Source: Clusia tigrina (taxonomy: Eukaryota > Arthropoda > Insecta > Diptera > Clusiidae). From it: DNA of 64,000 bases. The stretch's first letter is position 1, and the number at the start of each line of letters is the position of its first letter. A program made the translations under genes and the position numbers. The stretch spans positions 131,655,897 through 131,719,896 of the forward strand of contig OV050032.1 in assembly GCA_920105625.2 (NCBI GenBank). The letters are read 5' to 3'. Of the stretch, positions 47,730 to 62,090 are shown piece after piece. Below the pieces are notes generated by a model that saw nothing but the letters and a program-made list of their open reading frames with translations, searched no databases and was not told the origin of the DNA.

Positions 47730-48599
47730 GGTCTGCTAATTATAAGTCCCAACAAGGTGTGCTAATTATAAGTCCCACCTAGGTGTGCTAATTATAAGTC
47801 CTACCTTGGTGTGCTAATTATAAGTCCCATTTGGGTGTGTGTCAATTTAATGTGAGAAAACTAAAAATTTTTTCGCCATGAATGTTGGAATTAATTTACA
47901 CAACTAACTTGGAATTAATCTGGACAATTTTGTTGGAATTAATTTGGACAGTTTTTGTGTAAATTTCAAAATTCTATCGTTGCTATTTCATCTCGGTGTG
48001 CTAATTATAAGTCCCAACAAGGTGTGCTAATTATAAGTCCCACCTAGGTGTGCTAATTATAAGTCCTACCTTGGTGTGCTAATTATAAGTCCCATTTGGG
48101 TGTGTGTCAATTTAAAGTGAGAAATCCAACATTTTTTCGATATCAATGTTGGAATTAATTTACACAATTAACTTGGAGTTAATCTGGACAATTTTGTTGG
48201 AATTAATTTGGACAGTTTTTGTGGAAATTTCTAAATTCTATCGTTGCTATTTCATCTTGGTGTGCTAATTATAAGTCCCAACAAGGTGTGCTAATTATAT
48301 GTCCACTTTGGTGTGCTATTTATATGTCCCACCTAGGTGTGCTAATTATAAGTCCCATTTGGGTGTGTGTCAATTTAATGTGAGAAAACTAAAAATTTTT
48401 TCACTTTGAATGTTGGAATTAATTTACACAATTAACTTGGAATTAATCTGGACAATTTTGTTGGAATTAATTTGGACAGTTTTTGTGTAAATTTCAAAAT
48501 TCTATCGTTGCTATTTCATCTCGGTGTGCTATTTATAAGTCCCAACTAGGTGTGCTAATTATAAGTCCACTTGGGAGTGCTTATTATAAGTCCCAACAA
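47730..48599 (+). repeat. B block B4-B1-B2/B3 hybrid
   Basis: Copy of 4,492-5,361 at offset 43,238, with the same hybrid third body. Confidence 0.92.
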
Positions 48600-48898
48600 G
48601 GTGTGCTAATTATAATTCGGTGTTATTATTATAATTAAAATTTGGTATAACTCCAACACTCAGTATGATCCAATTCAAGGACATATCCAGGTGGGGAGTT
48701 TGACTGAGGCGGTACATCTCTCAAATAATAACGGAGGTGTGCTAATTATAAGTCCCAACAAGGTGTGCTAATTATAATTCGGTGTTATTATTATAATTAA
48801 AATTTGGTATAACTCCAACACTCAGTATGATCCAATCCAAAGGACATATCCAGGTGGGGAGTTTGACTGAGGCGGTACATCTCTCAAATAATAACGGA
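48600..48898 (+). repeat. A array, 2 units
   Basis: Copy of 5,362-5,660 without the AAATCCAAC change. Confidence 0.92.
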
Positions 48899-49981
48899 GG
48901 TGTGCTAATTATAAGTCCCACCTAGGTGTGCTAATTATAAGTGCCAACAAGGTGTGCTAATTATATGTCCACTTTGGTGTGCTATTTATATGTCCAACCT
49001 AGGTGTGCTAATTATAAGTCCCATTTGGGTGTGTGTCAATTTAAAGTGAGAAATCTACAAATTTTTTCGCTTTGAATGTTTTAATTAATTTACACAACTA
49101 ACTTGGAATTAATCTAGACAATTTTGTTGGAATTAATTTGGACAGTTTTTGTGTAAATTTCAAAATTCTATTGTTCCTAATGCTAATTATAAGTCCCTTT
49201 TGGGTGTGTGTCAATTTAAAGTGAGAAATCTAAAAAATTTTTCGATACCAATGTTGGAATTAATTTACACAATGTTGGAATTAATTTACACAATGTTGGA
49301 ATAAATTTACACAATGTTGGAATTAATTTACACAATTAACTTGGAATTAATTTGGACAATTTTGTTGGAATTAATTTGGACAGTTTTTGTGTAAATTTCA
49401 AAATTCTATCGTTGCTATTTCATCTGGGTGTGCTAATTATAGGTCCCAACAAGGTGTGCTAATTATAAATCCACTTGGGTGTGCTAATTATAAGTCCTAC
49501 CTTGGTGTGCTAATTATAAGTCCCATTTGGGTGTGTGTCAATTTAATGTGAGAAAACTAAAAATTTTTTCACTTTGAATGTTGGAATTAATTTACACAAT
49601 TAACTTGGAATTAATCTGGACAATTTTGTTGGAATTAATTTGGACAGTTTTTGTGTAAATTTCAAAATTCTATCGTTGCTATTTCATCTGGGTGTGCTAA
49701 TTATAAGTCCCAACAAGGTGTGCTAATTATAAGTCCCACCTAGGTGTGCTAATTATAAGTCCTACCTTGGTGTGCTAATTATAAGTCCCATTTGGGTGTG
49801 TGTCAATTTAATGTGAGAAAACTAAAAATTTTTTCGCCATGAATGTTGGAATTAATTTACACAACTAACTTGGAATTAATCTGGACAATTTTGTTGGAAT
49901 TAATTTGGACAGTTTTTGTGTAAATTTCAAAATTCTATCGTTGCTATTTCATCTCGGTGTGCTAATTATAAGTCCCAACAA
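48899..49981 (+). repeat. B block B5-B6-B2-B4
   Basis: Four bodies. B5 has CTATTGTTCCTAATG, shared only with the block at 5,661. After B4 the sequence turns to A instead of B1. Confidence 0.92.
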
Positions 49982-50444
49982 GGTGTGCTAATTATAATTC
50001 GGTGTTATTATTATAATTAAAATTTGGTATAACTCCAACACCCAGTATGATCCAATCCAAAGGACATATCCAGGTGGGGAGTGTGATTGTGGCGGTACAT
50101 CTCTCAAATAATAACGGAGGTGTGCTAATTAAAAGTCCCACCTAGGTGTGCTAATTATAATTCGGTGTTATTATTATATTTAAAATTTGGTATAACTCCA
50201 ACACTCAGTATGATCCAATCCAAAGGACATATCCAGGTGGGGAGTTTGACTGAGGCGGTACATCTCTCAAATAATAACGGAGGTGTGCTAATTATAAGTC
50301 CCAACAAGGTGTGCTAATTATAATTCGGTGTTATTATTATAATTAAAATTTGGTATAACTCCAACACTCAGTATGATCCAATCCAAAGGACATATCCAGG
50401 TGGGGAGTTTGACTGAGGCGGTACATCTCTCAAATGATAACGGA
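49982..50444 (+). repeat. A array, 3 units
   Basis: First unit has CAACACCCAGTATG and GTGTGATTGTGGCGG. This is where similarity to about 22.0 kb begins, so a duplication edge lies near here. Confidence 0.92.
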
Positions 50445-51263
50445 GGTGTGCTAATTATAAGTCCCAACAAGGTGTGCTAATTATAAGTCCCACCTAGGTG
50501 TGCTAATTATAAGTCCTACCTTGGTGTGCTAATTATAAGTCCCATTTGGATGTGTGTCAATTTAAAGTGAGAAATCCCACATTTTTTCGATATCAATGTT
50601 GGAATTAATTTACACAATTAACTTGGAATTAATCTGGACAATTTTGTTGGAATTAATTTGGACAGTTTTTGTGGAAATTTCTAAATTCTATCGTTGCTAT
50701 TTCATCTTGGTGTGCTATTTATATGTCCCACCTAGGTGTGCTAATTATAAGTCCCATTTGGGTGTGTGTCAATTTAATGTGAGAAAACTAAAAATTTTTT
50801 CACTTTGAATGTTGGAATTAATTTACACAATTAACTTGGAATTAATCTGGACAATTTTGTTGGAATTAATTTGGACAGTTTTTGTGTAAATTTCAAAATT
50901 CTATCGTTGCTATTTCATCTGGGTGTGCTAATTATAAGTCCCAACAAGGTGTGCTAATTATAAGTCCCACCGAGGTGTGCTAATTATAAGTCCTACCTTG
51001 GTGTGCTAATTATAAGTCCCATTTGGGTGTGTGTCAATTTAATGTGAGAAATCTAAAAATTTTTTCGCTATGAATGTTGGAATTAATTTACACAATTAAC
51101 TTGGAATTAATCTGGACAATTTTGTTGGAATTAATTTGGACAGTTTTTGTGTAAATTTCAAAATTCTATCGTTGCTATTTCATCTCGGTGTGCTATTTAT
51201 AAGTCCCAACTAGGTGTGCTAATTATAAGTCCACTTGGGAGTGCTAATTATAACTCCCAACAA
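50445..51263 (+). repeat. B block B1-B2-B3 with linker deletion
   Basis: B1 with ATCCCACATTTTTTC. After B1, CATCTTGG runs into TGTGCTATTTATATG; two linkers are missing in a combination different from that at 13.9 kb. The deletion leaves a frame open across B1 into B2 (50,596-50,808), not a gene. Confidence 0.92.
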
Positions 51264-51888
51264 GGTGTGCTAATTATAATTCGGTGTTATTATTATAATT
51301 AAAATTTGGTATAACTCCAACACTCAGTATGATCCAATTCAAGGACATATCCAGGTGGGGAGTTTGACTGAGGCGGTACATCTCTCAAATAATAACGGAG
51401 GTGTGCTAATTATAAGTCCCAACAAGGTGTGCTAATTATAATTCGGTGTTATTATTATAATTAAAATTTGGTATAACTCCAACACTCAGTATGATCCAAT
51501 CCAAAGGACATATCCAGGTGGGGAGTTTGACTGAGGCGGTACATCTCTCAAATAATAACGGAGGTGTGCTAATTATAAGTCCCAACAAGGTGTGCTAATT
51601 ATAATTCGGTGTTATTATTATAATTGAAATTTGGTATAACTCCAACACTCAGTATGATCCAATCCAAAGGACATATCCAGGTGGGGAGTTTGACTGAGGC
51701 GGTACATCTCTCAAATAATAACGGAGGTGTGCTAATTATAAGTATCAACAAGGTGTGCTAATTATAATTCGGTGTTATTATTATAATTAAAATTTGGTAT
51801 AACTCCAACACTCAGTATGATCCAATCCAAAGGACATATCCAGGTTGGGAGTTTGACTGAGGCGGTACATCTCTCAAATAATAACGGA
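51264..51888 (+). repeat. A array, 4 units
   Basis: Copy of 23,248-23,872 with ATTGAAATTTGG and AAGTATCAAC. Confidence 0.92.
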
Positions 51889-52608
51889 GGTCTGCTAATT
51901 ATAAGTCCCAACAAGGTGTGCTAATTATAAGTCCCACCTAGGTGTGCTAATTATAAGTCCTACCTTGGTGTGCTAATTATAAGTCCCATTTGGGTGTGTG
52001 TCAATTTAATGTGAGAAAACTAAAAATTTTTTCGCCATGAATGTTGGAATTAATTTACACAACTAACTTGGAATTAATCTGGACAATTTTGTTGGAATTA
52101 ATTTGGACAGTTTTTGTGTAAATTTCAAAATTCTATCGTTGCTATTTCATCTCGGTGTGCCAATTATAAGTCCCAACAAGGTGTGCTAATTATAAGTCCA
52201 CTTGGGAGTGCTAATTATAAGTCCCACCTAGGTGTGCTAATTATAAGTCCAAACAAGGTGTGCTAATTATAAGTCCCACCTAGGTGTGCTAATTATAAGT
52301 CCCACCTAGGTGTGCTAATTATAAGTCCCAACAAGGTGTGCTAATTATAAGTCCCATTTGGGTGTGTGTCAATTTAAAGTGAGAAATCTAAAAATTTTTT
52401 CGATACCAATGTTGGAATTAATTTACACAATGTTGGAATTAATTTACACAATGTTGGAAATAATTTACACAATGTTGGAATTAATTTACACAATGTTGGA
52501 ATTAATTTACACAATTAACTTGGAATTAATTTGGACAATTTTGTTGGAATTAATTTGGACAGTTTGTTATATAATTGTAAACAAGTTTTTAATAAAAATG
52601 ATAGCATG
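51889..52608 (+). repeat. B block B4, D run, B7
   Basis: As 23,873-24,592, but with AATTTGGACAATT and CTTGGAATTAATCTGG, i.e. the majority bases. The third 21-mer keeps GGAAATAATTT. B7 tail at 52,564-52,608. Confidence 0.92.
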
Positions 52609-53045
52609 TCGGTGTTATTATTATAATTAAAATTTGGTATAACTCCAACACTCAGTATGATCCAATCCAAAGTACCGCCTCAGTTTGACTGAGGCGGTAC
52701 ATCTCTCAAATAATAACGGAGGTGTGCTAATTATAAGTCCCAACAAGGTGTGCTAATTATAATTCGGTGTTATTATTATAATTAAAATTTGGTATAACTC
52801 CAACCCTCAGTATGATCCAATTCAAGGACATATCCAGGTGGGGAGTTTGACTGAGGCGGTACATCTCTCAAATAATAACGGAGGTGTGCTAATTATAAGT
52901 CCCAACAAGGTGTGCTAATTATAATTCGGTGTTATTATTATAATTAAAATTTGGTATAACTCCAACACTCAGTATGATCCAATCCAAAGGACATATCCAG
53001 GTGGGGAGTTTGCCTGAGGCGGTACATCTCTCAAATAATATCGGA
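52609..53045 (+). repeat. A array, 3 units
   Basis: Palindromic unit, a unit with CAACCCTCAG and one with TTTGCCTGAGG. Compared with 24,593-25,340, about 310 bp (one unit, the D run and the remnant) is absent. Confidence 0.92.
52672..52700. repeat. 29 bp palindrome in A, copy 6
   Basis: 13 bp arms, loop TTG. Confidence 0.95.
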
Positions 53046-54972
53046 GGTGTGCTAATTATAAGTCCCACCTAGGTGTGCTAATTATAAGTGCCAACAAGGT
53101 GTGCTAATTATATGACCACTTTGGTGTGCTATTTATATGTCCAACCTAGGTGTGCTAATTATAAGTCCCATTTGGGTGTGTGTCAATTTAAAGTGAGAAA
53201 TCTACAAATTTTTTCGCTTTGAATGTTTTAATTAATTTACACAACTAACTTGGAATTAATCTAGACAATTTTGTTGGAATTAATTTGGACAGTTTTTGTG
53301 TAAATTTCAAAATTCTATCGTTCCTAATGCTAATTATAAGTCCCTTTTGGGTGTGTGTCAATTTAAAGTGAGAAATCTAAAAAATTTTTCGATACCAATG
53401 TTGGAATTAATTTACACAATGTTGGAATTAATTTACACAATGTTGGAATAAATTTACACAATGTTGGAATTAATTTACACAATTAACTTGGAATTAATTT
53501 GGACAATTTTGTTGGAATTAATTTGGACAGTTTTTGTGTAAATTTCAAAATTCTATCGTTGCTATTTCATCTGGGTGTGCTAATTATAGGTCCCAACAAG
53601 GTGTGCTAATTATAAATCCACTTGGGTGTGCTAATTATAAGTCCTACCTTGGTGTGCTAATTATAAGTCCCATTTGGGTGTGTGTCAATTTAATGTGAGA
53701 AAACTAAAAATTTTTTCACTTTGAATGTTGGAATTAATTTACACAATTAACTTGGAATTAATCTGGACAATTTTGTTGGAATTAATTTGGACAGTTTTTG
53801 TGTAAATTTCAAAATTCTATCGTTGCTATTTCATCTGGGTGTGCTAATTATAAGTCCCAACAAGGTGTGCTAATTATAAGTCCCACCTAGGTGTGCTAAT
53901 TATAAGTCCTACTTTGGTGTGCTAATTATAAGTCCCATTTGGGTGTGTGTCAATTTAATGTGAGAAAACTAAAAATTTTTTCGCCATGAATGTTGGAATT
54001 AATTTACACAACTAACTTGGAATTAATCTGGACAATTTTGTTGGAATTAATTTGGACAGTTTTTGTGTAAATTTCAAAATTCTATCGTTGCTATTTCATC
54101 TCGGTGTGCTAATTATAAGTCCCAACAATGTGTGCTAATTATAAGTCCCACCTAGGTGTGCTATTTATAAGTCCTACCTTAGTGTGCTAATTATAAGTCC
54201 CATTTGGGTGTGTGTCAATTTAAAGTGAGAAATCCAACATTTTTTCGATATCAATGTTGGAATTAATTTACACAATTAACTTGGAGTTAATCTGGACAAT
54301 TTTGTTGGAATTAATTTGGACAGTTTTTGTGGAAATTTCTAAATTCTATCGTTGCTATTTCATCTTGGTGTGCTAATTATAAGTCCCAACAAGGTGTGCT
54401 AATTATATGTCCACTTTGGTGTGCTATTTATATGTCCCACCTAGGTGTGCTAATTATAAGTCCCATTTGGGTGTGTGTCAATTTAATGTGAGAAAACTAA
54501 AATTTTTTTCACTTTGAATGTTGGAATTAATTTACACAATTAACTTGGAATTAATCTGGACAATTTTGTTGGAATTAATTTGGACAGTTTTTGTGTAAAT
54601 TTCAAAATTCTATCGTTGCTATTTCATCTGGGTGTGCTAATTATAAGTCCCAACAAGGTGTGCTAATTATAAGTCCCACCGAGGTGTGCTAATTATAAGT
54701 CCTACCTTGGTGTGCTAATTATAAGTCCCATTTGGGTGTGTGTCAATTTAATGTGAGAAATCTAAAAATTTTTTCGCTATGAATGTTGGAATTAATTTAC
54801 ACAATTAACTTGGAATTAATCTGGACAATTTTGTTGGAATTAATTTGGACAGTTTTTGTGTAAATTTCAAAATTCTATCGTTGCTATTTCATCTCGGTGT
54901 GCTATTTATAAGTCCCAACTAGGTGTGCTAATTATAAGTCCACTTGGGAGTGCTAATTATAAGTCCCATCAA
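53046..54972 (+). repeat. B block B5-B6-B2-B4-B1-B2-B3
   Basis: Copy of 25,341-27,263. Private changes: CCTACTTTGGTG, CCCAACAATGTGTGC and CTAGGTGTGCTATTTATAAG. Confidence 0.92.
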
Positions 54973-55109
54973 GGTGTGCTAATTATAATTCGGTGTTATT
55001 ATTATAATTAAAATTTGGTATAACTCCAACACTCAGTATGATCCAATCCAAAGGACATATCCAGGTGGGGAGTTTGCCTGAGGCGGTACATCTCTCAAAT
55101 AATATCGGA
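54973..55109 (+). repeat. A unit, single
   Basis: Copy of 27,264-27,400; the preceding linker has CCCATCAAGG. Confidence 0.92.
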
Positions 55110-56771
55110 GGTGTGCTAATTATAAGTCCCACCTAGGTGTGCTAATTATAAGTGCCAACAAGGTGTGCTAATTATATGTCCACTTTGGTGTGCTATTTAT
55201 ATGTCCAACCTAGGTGTGCTAATTATAAGTCCCATTTGGGTGTGTGTCAATTTAAAGTGAGAAATCTACAAATTTTTTCGCTTTGAATGTTTTAATAAAT
55301 TTACACAACTAACTTGGAATTAATCTAGACAATTTTGTTGGAATTAATTTGGACAGTTTTTGTGTAAATTTCAAAATTCTATCGTTCCTAATGCTAATTA
55401 TAAGTCCCTTTTGGGTGTGTGTCAATTTAAAGTGAGAAATCTAAAAAATTTTTCGATACCAATGTTGGAATTAATTTACACAATGTTGGAATTAATTTAC
55501 ACAATGTTGGAATAAATTTACACAATGTTGGAATTAATTTACACAATTAACTTGGAATTAATTTGGACAACTTTGTTGGAATTAATTTGGACAGTTTTTG
55601 TGTAAATTTCAAAATTCTATCGTTGCTATTTCATCTGGGTGTGCTAATTATAGGTCCCAACAAGGTGTGCTAATTATAAATCCACTTGGGTGTGCTAATT
55701 ATAAGTCCTACCTTGGTGTGCTAATTATAAGTCCCATTTGGGTGTGTGTCAATTTAATGTGAGAAAACTAAAAATTTTTTCACTTTGAATGTTGGAATTA
55801 ATTTACACAACTAACTTGGAATTAATCTGGACAATTTTGTTGGAATTAATTTGGACAGTTTTTGTGTAAATTTCAAAATTCTATCGTTGCTATTTCATCT
55901 CGGTGTGCTAATTATAAGTCCCAACAAGGTGTGCTAATTATAAGTCCCACCTAGGTGTGCTAATTATAAGTCCTACCTTAGTGTGCTAATTATAAGTCCC
56001 ATTTGGGTGTGTGTCAATTTAAAGTGAGAAATCCAACATTTTTTCGATATCAATGTTGGAATTAATTTACACAATTAACTTGGAGTTAATCTGGACAATT
56101 TTGTTGGAATTAATTTGGACAGTTTTTGTGGAAATTTCTAAATTCTATCGTTGCTATTTCATCTTGGTGTGCTAATTATAAGTCCCAACAAGGTGTGCTA
56201 ATTATATGTCCACTTTGGTGTGCTATTTATATGTCCCACCTAGGTGTGCTAATTATAAGTCCCATTTGGGTGTGTGTCAATTTAATGTGAGAAAACTAAA
56301 AATTTTTTCACTTTGAATGTTGGAATTAATTTACACAATTAACTTGGAATTAATCTGGACAATTTTGTTGGAATTAATTTGGACAGTTTTTGTGTAAATT
56401 TCAAAATTCTATCGTTGCTATTTCATCTGGGTGTGCTAATTATAAGTCCCAACAAGGTGTGCTAATTATAAGTCCCACCGAGGTGTGCTAATTATAAGTC
56501 CTACCTTGGTGTGCTAATTATAAGTCCCATTTGGGTGTGTGTCAATTTAATGTGAGAAATCTAAAAATTTTTTCGCTATGAATGTTGGAATTAATTTACA
56601 CAATTAACTTGGAATTAATCTGGACAATTTTGTTGGAATTAATTTGGACAGTTTTTGTGTAAATTTCAAAATTCTATCGTTGCTATTTCATCTCGGTGTG
56701 CTATTTATAAGTCCCAACTAGGTGTGCTAATTATAAGTCCACTTGGGAGTGCTAATTATAAGTCCCAACAA
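55110..56771 (+). repeat. B block B5-B6-B2/B4-B1-B2-B3
   Basis: Copy of 27,401-29,062, including GGACAACTTTG in B6 and the B2/B4 hybrid. Confidence 0.92.
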
Positions 56772-57535
56772 GGTGTGCTAATTATAATTCGGTGTTATTA
56801 TTATAATTAAAATTTGGTATAACTCCAACACTCAGTATGATCCAATTCAAGGACATATCCAGGTGGGGAGTTTGACTGAGGCGGTACATCTCTCAAATAA
56901 TAACGGAGGTGTGCTAATTATAAGTCCCAACAAGGTGTGCTAGTTGGGACTTAGTGCTCAGTATGATCCAATCCAAAGGACATATCCAGGTTGGGAGTTT
57001 GACGGAGGCGGTACATCTCTCAAATAATAACGGAGGTGTGCTAATTATAAGTCCCAACAAGGTGTGCTAATTATAATTCGGTGTTATTATTATAATTAAA
57101 ATTTGGTATAACTCCAACACTCAGTATGATCCAATCCAAAGGACATATCCAGGTGGGGAGTTTGACTGAAGCGGTACATCTCTCAAATAATAACGGAGGT
57201 GTGCTAATTATAAGTCCCAACAAGGTGTGCTAATTATAATTCGGTGTTATTATTATAATTAAAATTTGGTATAACTCCAACACTCAGTATGATCCAATTC
57301 AAGGACATATCCAGGTGGGGAGTTTGACTGAGGCGGTACATCTCTCAAATAATAACGGAGGTGTGCTAATTATAAGTCCCAACAAGGTGTGCTAATTATA
57401 ATTCGGTGTTATTATTATAATTAAAATTTGGTATAACTCCAACACTCAGTATGATCCAATTCAAGGACATATCCAGGTGGGGAGTTTGACTGAGGCGGTA
57501 CATCTCTCAAATAATAACGGAGGTGTGCTAATTAT
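56772..57535 (+). repeat. A array, 5 units, cut by C
   Basis: Copy of 29,063-29,826 with GACTGAAGCGG and the same break into C after CTAATTAT. Confidence 0.92.
56921..56953. repeat. Hairpin of A variant, copy 8
   Basis: Arms and loop unchanged. Confidence 0.9.
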
Positions 57536-58028
57536 ACCTGAATGGCAAAAAGTGGTGGTCCGGTAGTTGGGTGAGACACGCCAACTATGGAAATAAACTT
57601 TAAAATTAATTTAAACAATATTTTTGTAAATTTAAAAATTTTCCATACAAAAAAACTAAGATAAGATGTTACCGCCAAGAAATCTATATAGTTGGTCGAC
57701 CTGAATGGCAAAAAGTGGTGGTTTGGTAGTTGAGTGGGGCCCTCCAACTAATGATATGAACTTAAATATCAATTAAAACAATATTTTGGTAAATTTAAAA
57801 ATTTTCCATACAAAAAAACTAAGATAAGATGTTACCGCCAAGAAATCTATATAGTTGGTCGACCTGAATGGCAAAAAGTGGTGGTTTGGTAGTTGAGTGG
57901 GGCCCTCCAACTAATGATATGAACTTAAATATCAATTAAAACAATATTTTTGTAAATTTAAAAATATTCCATACAAAAAAACTAAGATAAGATGTTACCG
58001 CCAAGAAATCTATATAGTTGGTCGACCT
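57536..58028 (+). repeat. C array, 3 units
   Basis: Units at 57,540, 57,703 and 57,866, each 163 bp; copy of 29,827-30,319 including AAAAATATTCC in the last unit. Confidence 0.94.
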
Positions 58029-58119
58029 GGTTGTAAGTGGTAGAGCAGCTGCCATACTGCGATCCACTGAAGCTTATCCTTTGCTTGACGATTCGAGAAA
58101 AAAAAATCGAAAAAAATTG
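58029..58119 (+). other. tRNA-like segment, copy 5
   Basis: Same sequence as the other copies. Confidence 0.35.
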
Positions 58120-58226
58120 TATATGTAAATAAATACCATTATATATATATAAGATATTATTATATATTTATTATACTCCTACAAATCATCATCGTGTTTG
58201 TATTGTGTATATAATATTATATAATA

Positions 58227-58307
<81 letters not shown>

Positions 58308-58328
58308 ATGGATGCTGAGATGATGTAT

Positions 58329-58365
<37 letters not shown>

Positions 58366-58508
58366 ATATTAATTATTTATATATATAATGTCTATAATAT
58401 ATATTATTTTATAATACATATAATACTACTTTATTGTATTTATATAATATTTTTTGGATATTATATAAATCGAATATGTGAGATATATAGATTATGCTAT
58501 ATACATAT
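58120..58508 (+). repeat. AT-rich part of T segment, copy 5
   Basis: As copy 3 but with a longer second TA run and CTATATACATATGTCC at the end (four extra bases, ACAT). Confidence 0.9.
58229..58304. repeat. (AT)n microsatellite, about 75 bp
   Basis: Uninterrupted TA run, about 26 bp shorter than in its long-distance duplicate at 30.5 kb. Confidence 0.97.
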
Positions 58509-60004
58509 GTCCACTTGGGTGTGCTAATTATAAGTCCCACCTAGGTGTGCTAATTATAAGTCCTACCTTGGTGTGCTAATTATAAGTCCCAACAAGGTGT
58601 GCTAATTATAAGTCCCTTTTGGGTGTGTGTCAATTTAAAGTGAGAAATCTAAAAATTTTTTCGATACCAATGTTGGAATTAATTTACACAATGGTGGAAT
58701 TAATTTACACAATGTTGGAATTAATTTACACAATGTTGGAATTAATTTACACAATTAACTTGGAATTAATTTGGACAATTTTGTTGGAATTAATTTGGAC
58801 AGTTTTTGTGTAAATTTCAAAATTCTATCGTTGCTATTTCATCTGGGTGTGCTAATTATAAGTCCCAACAAGGTGTGCTAATTATAAATCCACTTGGGTG
58901 TGCTATTTATAAGTCCACTTGGGTGTGCTAATTATAAGTCCCAACAAGGTGTGCTAATTATAAGTCCCATTTGGGTGTGTGTCAATTTAATGTGAGAAAA
59001 CTAAAAATTTTTTCGCCATGAATGTTGGAATTATTTTACACAACTAACTTGGAATTAATCTGGACAATTTTGTTGGAATTAATTTGGACAGTTTTTGTGT
59101 AAATTTCAAAATTCTATCGTTGCTATTTCATCTCGGTGTGCTAATTATAAGTCCCAACAAGGTGTGCTAATTATAAGTCCCACCTAGGTGTGCTAATTAT
59201 AAGTCCTACCTTGGTGTGCTAATTATAAGTCCCATTTGGATGTGTGTCAATTTAAAGTGAGAAATCCAACATTTTTTCGATATCAATGTTGGAATTAATT
59301 TACACAATTAACTTGGAATTAATCTGGACAATTTTGTTGGAATTAATTTGGACAGTTTTTGTGGAAATTTCTAAATTCTATCGTTGCTATTTCATCTTGG
59401 TGTGCTAATTATAAGTCCCAACAAGGTGTGCTAATTATATGTCCACTTTGGTGTGCTATTTATATGTCCCACCTAGGTGTGCTAATTATAAGTCCCATTT
59501 GGGTGTGTGTCAATTTAATGTGAGAAAACTAAAAATTTTTTCACTTTGAATGTTGGAATTAATTTACACAATTAACTTGGAATTAATCTGGACAATTTTG
59601 TTGGAATTAATTTGGACAGTTTTTGTGTAAATTTCAAAATTCTATCGTTGCTATTTCATCTGGGTGTGCTAATTATAAGTCCCAACAAGGTGTGCTAATT
59701 ATAAGTCCCACCGAGGTGTGCTAATTATAAGTCCTTCCTTGGTGTGCTAATTATAAGTCCCATTTGGGTGTGTGTCAATTTAATGTGAGAAATCTAAAAA
59801 TTTTTTCGCTATGAATGTTGGAATTAATTTACACAATTAACTTGGAATTAATCTGGACAATTTTGTTGGAATTAATTTGGACAGTTTTTGTGTAAATTTA
59901 AAAATTCTATCGTTGCTATTTCATCTCGGTGTGCTATTTATAAGTCCCAACTAGGTGTGCTAATTATAAGTCCACTTGGGAGTGCTAATTATAAGTCCCA
60001 ACAA
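58509..60004 (+). repeat. B block B8-B4-B1-B2-B3
   Basis: Copy of 30,819-32,313 at offset 27,691, with GGAATTATTTTACAC and CCTTCCTTGG shared. TGTAAATTTAAAAATTC near 59,895 is private. Confidence 0.92.
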
Positions 60005-62090
60005 GGTGTGCTAATTATAATTCGGTGTTATTATTATAATTAAAATTTGGTATAACTCCAACACTCAGTATGATCCAATTCAAGGACATATCCAGGTGGG
60101 GAGTTTGACTGAGGCGGTACATCTCTCAAATAATAACGGAGGTGTGCTAATTATAAGTCCCAACAAGGTGTGCTAATTATAATTCGGTGTTATTATTATA
60201 ATTGAAATTTGGTATAACTCCAACACTCAGTATGATCCAATCCAAAGGACATATCCAGTTGGGGAGTTTGACTGAGGCGGTACATCTCTCAAATAATAAC
60301 GGAGGTGTGCTAATTATAAGTCCCAACAAGGTGTGCTAATTATAATTCGGTGTTATTATTATAATTAAAATTTGGTATAACTCCAACACTCAGTATGATC
60401 CAATCCAAAGGACATATCCAGGTGGGGAGTTTGACTGAGGCGGTAAATCTCTCAAATAATAACGGAGGTGTGCTAATTATAAGTCCCAACAAGGTGTGCT
60501 AATTATAATTCGGTGTTATTATTATAATTGAAATTTGGTATAACTCCAACACTCAGTATGATCCAATCCAAAGGACATATCCAGGTGGGGAGTTTGACTG
60601 AGGCGGTACATCTCTCAAATAATAACGGAGGTGTGCTAATTATAAGTCTCAACAAGGTGTGCTAATTATAATTCGGTGTTATTATTATAATTAAAATTTG
60701 GTATAACTCCAACACTCAGTATGATCCAATCCAAAGGACATATCCAGGTTGGGAGTTTGACTGAGGCGGTACATCTCTCAAATAATAACGGAGGTGTGCT
60801 AATTATAAGTCCCAACAAGGTGTGCTAATTATAATTCGGTGTTATTATTATAATTAAAATTTGGTATAACTCCAACACTCAGTATGATCCAATCCAAAGG
60901 ACATATCCAGGTGGGGAGTTTGACTGAGGCGGTACATCTCTCAAATAATAACGGAGGTGTGCTAATTATAAGTCCCAACAAGGTGTGCTCATTATAATTC
61001 GGTGTTATTATTATAATTAAAATTTGGTATAACTCCAACACTCAGTATGATCCAATTCAAGGACATATCCAGGTGGGGAGTTTGACTGAGGCGGTACATC
61101 TCTCAAATAATAACGGAGGTGTGCTAATTATAAGTCCCAACAAGGTGTGCTAATAATAATTCGGTGTTATTATTATAATTAAAATTTGGTATAACTCCAA
61201 CACTCAGTATGATCCAATTCAAGGACATATCCAGGTGGGGAGTTTGACTGAGGCGGTACATCTCTCAAATAATAACGGAGGTGTGCTAATTATAAGTCCC
61301 AACAAGGTGTGCTAATTATAATTCGGTGTTATTATTATAATTAAAATTTGGTATAACTCCAACACTCAGTATGATCCAATTCAAGGACATATCCAGGTGG
61401 GGAGTTTGACTGAGGCGATACATCTCTCAAATAATAACGGAGGTGTGCTAATTATAAGTCCCAACAAATGTGCTAATTATAATTCGGTGTTATTATTATA
61501 ATTAAAATTTGATATAACTCCAACACTCAGTATGATCCAATCCAAAGGACATATCCAGGTGGGGAGTTTGACCGTGGCGGTACATCTCTCAAATGATAAC
61601 GGAGGTGTGCTAATTATAAGTCCCAACAAGGTGTGCTAATTATAATTCGGTGTTATTATTATAATTAAAATTTGGTATAACTCCAACACTCAGTATGATC
61701 CAATTCAAGGACATATCCAGGTGGGGAGTTTGACTGAGGCGGTACATCTCTCAAATAATAACGGAGGTGTGCTTATTATAAGTCCCAAAAAGGTGTGCTA
61801 ATTATAATTCGGTGTTATTATTATAATTAAAATTTGGTATAACTCCAACACTCAGTATGATCCAATTCAAGGACATATCCAGGTGGGGAGTTTGACTGAG
61901 GCGGTACATCTCTCAAATAATAACGGAGGTGTGCTAATTATAAGTCCCAACAAGGTGTGCTAATTATAATTCGGTGTTATTATTATAATTAAAATTTGGT
62001 ATAACTCCAACACTCAGTATGATCCAATCCAAAGGACATATCCAGGTGGGGAGTTTGACTGAGGCGGTACATCTCTCAAATAATAACGGA
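60005..62090 (+). repeat. A array, 13 units
   Basis: Copy of 32,314-34,399 with the same ordered markers. It lacks TAATTTAAATTTGG and has GTGTGCTCATTATAATTC near 60,985. A minus-strand open frame of 70 codons here crosses repeat units and is not a gene. Confidence 0.93.
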